DNA of 26,937 nt from a virus. Location: the IMG/VR virus record IMGVR_UViG_3300034061_003166, positions 1 to 26,937 of that record; one strand, written 5' to 3'. Under the pieces are notes generated by a model. It did not search any database, had not been told where the DNA came from, and saw nothing but the letters and a program-made list of their open reading frames with translations. Both the position numbers and the translations under genes were made by a program. Position 1 is the stretch's first letter. The number at the start of each line of letters is the position of its first letter. Below, piece after piece: positions 16,501 through 25,500 of the stretch.

Positions 16501-19500
16501 CAGTTAGATATAGTTCAGTAGATAACGTAGGTGATATTAGTTTTGATGTATCATTAAACCTTGATACTTTTAATTATGTAAACGGAACAACACCTGTGAC
16601 GCAAAAAGTAAACACAGGATACGTATTTTCATATGATAATAGAACAGAATACACAAGACAATTGGGATGGCAAACTGCTGTATCCCCTAGCATACAATAT
16701 CAAATATTTGAATTTGACTATGATATATTAAATCCAGTTGATACCTTTGTTTGTGATATTGCACCAGTAGACACTACATCAACTAACTGGCCTACAATTC
16801 AAGTTTATATTAATAACATAATTCAAAGTAGTAGTGATTACACTATCACAACTACTACTAGTTCTACAACAATTACATTGAACACCGCAGTAGAAGAAAA
16901 TACAATTATTCAAATTTTAATACTAAGTGATCAAGTTAGTGAAAGTGCTTATTATTCTATACCTGTTAATCTAAACAATAATCCGTTAAATGCAGATTTA
17001 ACAACTGCTAACGTAGGTGATATAAGAGGACAATATCAGAGTATTTTTTACAATAACCCAAACACTACTGGTGAAGTGTTCGGTCCTAATAATTTTAGAG
17101 ATTTAGGTAATGTAGTGCCATGGGGAAACAGGATCATTCAAAATAGTGCTTCGCTAGTATTACCAGGCACGTTCTTAAGAAAACAAAATCACAACCTATT
17201 TAATGCATTACTGTTTAATAGTAAAGAGTATATAAAATTTAAAAATCTTCTGATGGATGTTATTAAAAACGGAAATTATGAACAACGTTATGATCCATCA
17301 ACAATGTTGGACGATGCATTGTCACAAATTACTGCTAGCAAAAATGAAAGTCAGTCATTTTTCTGGAGTGACATGATACCGTCTAAAGCGGCAAATGTTA
17401 CCAACACATATACATTTACTAATAGTTTAGATGTTAGCGTATATCCATTAACACGTGTTTATGACTTTAGTAAAGCAAACTATTACGGAGTTCTAGTCTA
17501 TTTGATCAGAACTACAAATAATATACCTGTTACCAGACAATTAATTATAAATCAAGATTATACAATAAGTACCGATTCACCATCGTTAACCATAAATATA
17601 AATTTAAATCCTGGCGATACGATAATCATTAAAGAATATGTGCAAACATATGGAAGTTATATTCCAAACACACCTACTAAATTGGGTTTGTACCCATCTT
17701 TTATACCAGAAGTAACGTTAGATAGTGAATATAATACGCCTACATATTTTATAAAAGGTCATGATGGTTCGTATAACAAATTGTACGGAGAATATGATGC
17801 TATCAATAATATTCTAATAGACTTTAGAGATCAAGTACTTTTAGAATACGAATTGCGTGTTTACAATAACTTAAAATTAAGTGCTACTGTACCGATTAGT
17901 GAATATACTATCGTACCTGGATTTTTCAGAGATACTGATTACTCATACGAAGATTGGTTGTTAATGTATTCTACTACCTTTTTAAATTGGGTAGGACAGA
18001 ATAGGCTAGATTACAAGAGACAAATTTATAACACCAACGACGAGTTCACATATAATTATAGCCAAAGCGGAAATGCTATAAACAAAAAACCTATTAGTCA
18101 GGGATATTGGAGAGGTATATATCAATATTTTTATGATACTACTACTCCAAACGCTACCCCATGGGAAATGTTGGGATTCAACGAGCAGCCAGACTGGTGG
18201 ACAAGTGAATATGGTCCTGCACCATATACTAGTGATAACTTAATTTTATGGAATGACCTAGAGAGCGGTATAATAAGACAGGGCCCACGCGAAAATGTCA
18301 CCGGAAATGCATACGAAAGTCCTACAAACCCGTTTGCTAGACCAAATTTATTAAAAATACTCCCAGTAGACAGTGCAGGTGACCTTAAGTCTCCGCTACG
18401 ATCTGTTGTAGGAGCGTATAATTCAAATATTTTCCGAAGAGATTGGAAAGTAGGCGATGATGCTCCGGTAGAATTTAGTTACCGTAGAAGTAGTACATAT
18501 CCATATGATCTCGTAAGATTAATGGCATTGATGAAACCTGCTGAATTCTTTAACTTAGCAGTAGATTTGGACAACTATAAGTATAATGAAGAATTTGGTC
18601 AATATCTTGTTGACAACAGAAGTCATTTGGTTATATCAAATATAGAAATTTATGGTAATGGTATACCTAAAACAAGTTATATCAATTGGATAGTTGACTA
18701 TGAAAAACAATTAGGGGTAGATGCAACTGAAAATATAACTACCCTATTAGATAATTTGGATGTAAGACTGGTATATAGATTAGCAGGCTTCTCAGATAAA
18801 ACATTACTTAAATTTTATGTTGAAAAGGGAACACCTAACAGTAAAAATGCTTCATTACTAATACCTGATGAAAGTTATTCTGTACTATTATATGATAACC
18901 AACCTTTCAATCGAATACTATATTCAGGCGTGGTTGTACAGAAAACTTCTCAAGGCTTTACTGTTTTTGGCAACTCACAAACTAGTGCATATTTTAGAAC
19001 ACTAAAACCAAAATTTAATGATAAAGTACAAATAGTGGATGTAGAAGATGTTACTGTTAAATTAGCATCGACTCATTCTGCAACAGAAGAAATAGTACCG
19101 TACGGATACTTGTTCTACAATTTACAAGATTTATCACAATTTTTAGTTAACTACGGGGCATATTTAGAAACTCAAGGTGTAGTTTTTGACCAGCAAGAAA
19201 ACGAGTTGACAATTAACTGGTACCAAATGGTTGCTGAATTTTTATATTGGGCTCAAACAGGTTGGGATGTTGGCAGTATTGTCACATTAAATCCGTCTGC
19301 AAAACTATTAAAAATAAACAAAGAAAGCAATATAGTACAACCACTTACTTTGCAGCAAATTAATTTTGTATTAAATCAAAATTTGTATCCTATACAAATA
19401 AAAGATTTAAGCATCATTCGTGATGATACGTTATTTTCTCTACAAACATTAAATGACGGGGATACTATTTCGTATGGACAATTTAACGTAAGCAATTTTG

Positions 19501-22500
19501 AGCATGGGGTAGTGTTTGATAATATTACATTATTCAATGATATCATCTATAATTTGACCACAGGGTTGCGCCAAAATAGAATATTATTAAGGGGCACAAA
19601 GAGTGCCGATTGGAACGGAACAGTAAATGCAGGTGGTTTCATTCTAAATCAGGACAATATTCAAGAATGGAAGAACACTGTAAAATATACTAAAGGTAGT
19701 ATAATTAAGTACAAAAACAAATACTGGACAGCACTTCAAATTATTCAACCAAAAGAAACTTTTGCAGAACAAGAACAGTACTGGAAAAGGACAGAATATG
19801 ACGAAATTCAAAAGGGATTGTTGCCCAACGCCAGCACACGTGCATACGAAAGCACATTGTATTATGATGTAAATCAGGCTAACTTAGAACAAGACGCAGA
19901 CTTACTAAGTTTTTCATTGATAGGTTATAGACCACGTGATTATATGGCATTAGCAGACTTGACTGATATTACACAAGTCAATGTTTATAAAAACTTGATT
20001 AAAAATAAAGGAACAAGAAATTCTACTGATGCATTTAGGGGAGCCAATTTACCACAAGGCGGCATTAACTACGACATCTATGAAAATTGGGCTATACTCG
20101 CAGGAGAGTTCGGTGGAGTATTAAACAATAATTTTGTTGAATTTAAATTAAATCAAAATTATTTGACTGGGAATCCTACAACCGTTGGACTAACTAATGG
20201 ATTTAATACTGAAGGGATACAACAAGAAGTACCTATATATTCTTTGTTTAATTATGGTAGACCCATAACATCTCCTGATGTATTATCAACATTACCAACA
20301 GACACACCGTCGATGGTATATCCAACTGCAGGTTATGTGAATTTCAATGACGTTAAAATGTCATCGTATTTTTACGCCAATTTACCATTAGCGACAGATG
20401 AATATGGTAAAATTATACCTTTGACGAATTTTTATGTACGTGATTATGTATGGTTGGCTGAATACTTAGGTCAATGGCAAGTATACACCCCTGTATCATT
20501 AGGACAAGTTACTTATATAAGAAATAATTTGAACAGTACCGTTACTGTAACTTTTGCCACACCACATAACTTGAACCAGTATGATCCTTTCGCAATCATT
20601 AATTTTGACACATCAATCAATGGTTATTATATTGCTAGCATTATTGTAGACCCATACAGAGTCATTATACCATTGGTACTAGATCCACAACTTACTGAAA
20701 TAACTGGACAAGGAATAGGGTTAGGGTTCAATAGTCAACGAGTAACTTCTCCACAAGATATCAATTCTCTACCATTACTAGATAGTGAGTTTAGAAAAAA
20801 CACAGTTTGGGTAGATGAAAATAATGATGGTTCTTGGGCTGTTTTCCGAAAGGGAATTAATTATCAATATGAAGAAGAATTTACAAAACAAAATTCTCAA
20901 TCATATGGTAGTGCAGTAGCCTGTTCTGACACATTGGGTTACTTAATTGGAGATTCAGACGACGGTAAAGCATATCGCTATACATACAATGACTTGACAA
21001 AGACTTATCAATTAATACAAACATTAACATCTGGAACAAGTTTTGGGTCTACTATCTCGTACAGTGATGATATTTTTGTAATTTCAGAACCGACTGGTAC
21101 ACCTAAGGTTCATATCTACCAATTAGAACAGACACTATTATCTGATGATTTAGTTACATATCAGACAGCAATCTCAGCCCCAGTAGGAGTAACAAACTGG
21201 GGAAGTGCTACTGCTATATCCGGCGACAAAAATTGGATATACATTTCAGACATTGATAATAATAGTGTTCATGTATATCGCAAATCACAATTAACTGGAG
21301 ACTATGAAGCGGTTGAAATTATAGATGGTGACAGTTTGGGTCTTACAACATCAGGGGATGAATTTGGTTACTCATTATCTACTGATTATTACGGTGATAC
21401 ATTAATAGTAGGCACACCAAAGCAAAACTATAGTGCTACTATTGATAATTGGGGTTACGTTTACGTATTCAATAGAGCCGTACAAAATATTGAAATTCCT
21501 TATACAAGTACTACGAACCCACAACAATTTAATTTAGCATGGACACCTGCAACTTTATCTAAAACTGTTTCTGCAACAACATCAGTTGGTAATTTAATAA
21601 CTTTAAATAACACCACTGGTATCAGCGTGGACGATCCTATAATATTTACATATTCTTCTCCTCCTGGATTATTAGGTACCGGGATCGAAACAGATAAAAT
21701 TTATTATGTAAATAGTATCGTTGGTTCTCAAATTACAATTAAAGAAACAAGAACTAGTTCAATATTACCAATAACCACATTAGGATCTATTTCAAATGTA
21801 ACTGCTACTGTTCAAAATACTCCTATATACGTATCGGTTAACGGAACCCTTGTTGATGACGATAATTATGCAATTATAGGTAATAAATTTTGGTACACAA
21901 ATCCTATTAACGCAGGGGATATAGTCAATGTAAGCGGACAAAAATTTACACATGTACAAACCTTAAGTAGTGACCAAACCCCGCAGGTGGGTGTGAATTT
22001 TGGTATCAGCGTCGATACAACCACTTACGCAACAGAAATAATATCTGGCGCTCCATTCCAACTTAACTCACAAATAAATGAAGGTGCAGTTTACAGATTT
22101 ACGAATGGTGGTGGAAAATACGGAACAGTATTAGGTACGTCTGAAGTAAACGTCACTGCTCCACGCAATCTACTAATTAATGGTTATCTAGTTCCTATTC
22201 CTGCAGGTAATGCGACAACGGCTGCTGCTGCAATTAATGGTAACAATATTACTAATGTTGTAGCATCAGTATCTGAAAACAAGTTAATTATATCGTTGCT
22301 AGATAATGATTTAGCACCAGTTAATGAAAAATTAATAATAAACGTTACAGATACAAATACCTTAGGTGAATTGGGTATTCAATTGTACATGCAGACTCAA
22401 CTTATAGAGTGCCCGCACACACAGGGAAGAACGCAATTTGGTACTGTTGTTAAATTTAATGAATTTGATAGTTTCGTAGCAAGTGCGCCTGTAGGTACAC

Positions 22501-25500
22501 GATATGCAGCAACCACGTTTGATTTTACAGACGATGAAAATCAAGACAATGATACCATATTTGATAACAATACCACTCAGTGGATAGATACATATACTAA
22601 CGCCGGTGCTGTATACATGTTTGACTACTTAGGTGTTTATAATGAGTCATTATCTAATGTTGGTCAATTCGTATATGCACAAAATGTCAACGCAACAAAC
22701 CAAATTTATGGTTCACAACCTTACTATGGTACTAGCATAGATTTTAATAATTACAATGTAATTATAGGAGCGCCTAATTATTTTACCGGACAAGCAGTTA
22801 CATACAACAATACATCAAATGTAAAAGATTGGAGTGTGTATAGAAGTTCATCTCCTGTAGTTGACATAAATCGTATTGCCAACATACAAATTTTTAGTGC
22901 AGAAACAAATAACACGTTGATTAATTTAGACTATATTGATCCCTTGCAAGGAAAAATATTAGGAGCCGTTAGAGAAAATATAGATTTTGTCTCTAATGTT
23001 GACCCAGCAAAGTATAATAATACAGTAACTTACAGCAATGGATTAGTGTGGGGCGCATCTAATATAGGAAAAATATGGTTTGATACATCAGATGTTAGAT
23101 TTGTTAACTATCACCAAAATGATCTTACCTACAATAGTAAGTATTGGGGTACACTATTTCCAGGAAGTGATGTAGCAATCTATACTTGGATAGCAAGTCC
23201 AGTAATACCATCGACATATCAAGGTCCAGGTGTACCGTATAATATACAAAATTATTCAATTCAATATTCCGTAAATGATTCGGGATCATTGACACCTACA
23301 TACTATTTCTGGGTTAGAAATACCAATACAATTTACACTAACGAAGGTAAAACTTTAGCCGATTCGGTAATATCAACCTACATATCTAATCCTAAGAATT
23401 CAGGTATTTGTTACTTTGCACCTTTATTACAAAACGCATTTGGATTGTATAATGCAGGCCCCTACATTAATGCAAATGATAGTGTACTACACATAGGATT
23501 TAGTACTGGCACTAATAACGATGTGTCACATACGTCTTACAATTTGATAAGATCAAACTATGCAGATGATTTCTTACCTGGTCTTCCTGATAAGTTTAGA
23601 GATATTTCAGAACCATACTCACTGTATGCTAGAATGCTTGATAGTTTATCAGGTACTGACACCGGCGGTGCAGTTGTTCCTGATCCGTTCTTGCCTAAAG
23701 CAGTTCAAACTGGTATACTAGTAAGACCTCGCCAAAGTTTCTTCTTAAACAGATTAAATGCATTAAAAAATTATTGTCAATATGCCAATGAGGTTGCAAA
23801 AGAATTACCTTTATTGGAAATTTTAAATTCTAGTTTCTTATACAAAACCGGATTATACTATAATACCCCTGATTATTGGGAACCAATTAATTGGTGGGCT
23901 ACGGGCTATAACGATAGTACTAGATCATCGGTCCAAGTCCCTGAGTATTCATATCTATCTACATTAGATGTTGCTTCAGGTACTATTGCTACTGTGGAAA
24001 CTAATGGCAGTGGTTTGGCAGAAACATATATCTACGAAGACGGAATATGGAATAGAATAGGTTTAGCGAATGGTACTTTTAGAATTAAAGATTCTATATG
24101 GGATTATGATTCTTCTAGAATTGGATTCGGTGATAATTTCTTTGATACAGCACCGTATGACTCTTATCCTTCAGAAGAAACCAGATATATTATACGCTCG
24201 TTAAATGAAGAATTACCAAATCAATTATTGGACTTTAGAAATAAAGGTTTAATATTATTGTTTGAATATATTCAAACAGAATCTATAGAATCACAAAATT
24301 ATTTGGTATGGCTAAATAAAACTTCATTGGTTGATGTGTCGCATACTATTCGTGAGTTGAGACCTATACAAGTTTTTCAAACTGATAATCAAGACTTTTT
24401 ATCAGGTTATTTAGACGAAGTAAAACCATACCATGTTGTAATAAAAGATTTCTTATTTAAGTATACCGGCACTGATGTATTTGAAGGGGACGTTACAGAC
24501 TTTGACTTGCCCGCAAAATTTAATTCAAAGTACCAGAAATTCATTTCTCCGGAATTAGTTTACACAGACCCTAGCACTTCAAGTCAATATCCATATACTA
24601 ATTCTATATGGTCGGAACCTGAATACACCATGTGGAAACAAAATTATGGCGTAAGTTTAACCGGCGATGATAATGTCTTAATGACGACATTAGAATCCTA
24701 TATAGGTTTATCAACTGATGAATGCATAGTTAACAATGCTCAAGGATTCCCAATCAATGGAATCATAAAAATTGGTGATGAATTAATAGGATATTCATCT
24801 GTAAATCGATCTTTTAATATATTACAGGGATTGACAAGAGGAGTAAATGGAACTGCAATTGAAAGTCATATACCTGGTACTAACATATATATGGATTTAC
24901 CTGCAGTTGCTGTTTTAAACAGTGGGCGAGGATATACTGAACCCCCGAAAGTTACTGCCTATATTGATACTACCGTTTATCCTGAACCAACTAAGCCTGC
25001 AATATTATCAGCCATAATGAATTTAGATTCTGTGTTACGTGTAGATGTTATTGATCCGGGTCAAGGATATGCAGTTCTTCCAGAAATTATAATAGACCCT
25101 GCAACAACAATCAATTTCACAAGTACAAATGTTAGTACGATTTTTAGCACTATAGAATTGTATGCACCTTTGTTACAGACAGGTGATATTGTTCAATATA
25201 GTGTCGGACCAAATAGTACCAAAATTGGTGGTTTAAAAAATAATGAATGGTACTACGTTAATTTATTAGAATCCGTCCCTACAGCAGTAATTGCACTATA
25301 CACAAATTATACAGACGCAATTAATGATCATAGTAGAGTACAGTTATACACTCAAGGTTCAGGAACACATTTTATCAAAGAGGGAGCAAGGGCTTCAGCA
25401 ATAACTACATCTTCTCCAATTAGAGAAAACAAAATTTCACTAAAATTTGATAGAACTACATACAATTCAAATATAATCGATTGGACCGCTGGACTTTATT

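Noticed and set aside
17591-17598. CATAAATA inside the giant gene as an internal late promoter
   Set aside because: It lies in AT-rich coding sequence with no gene start nearby; such octamers arise by chance here.
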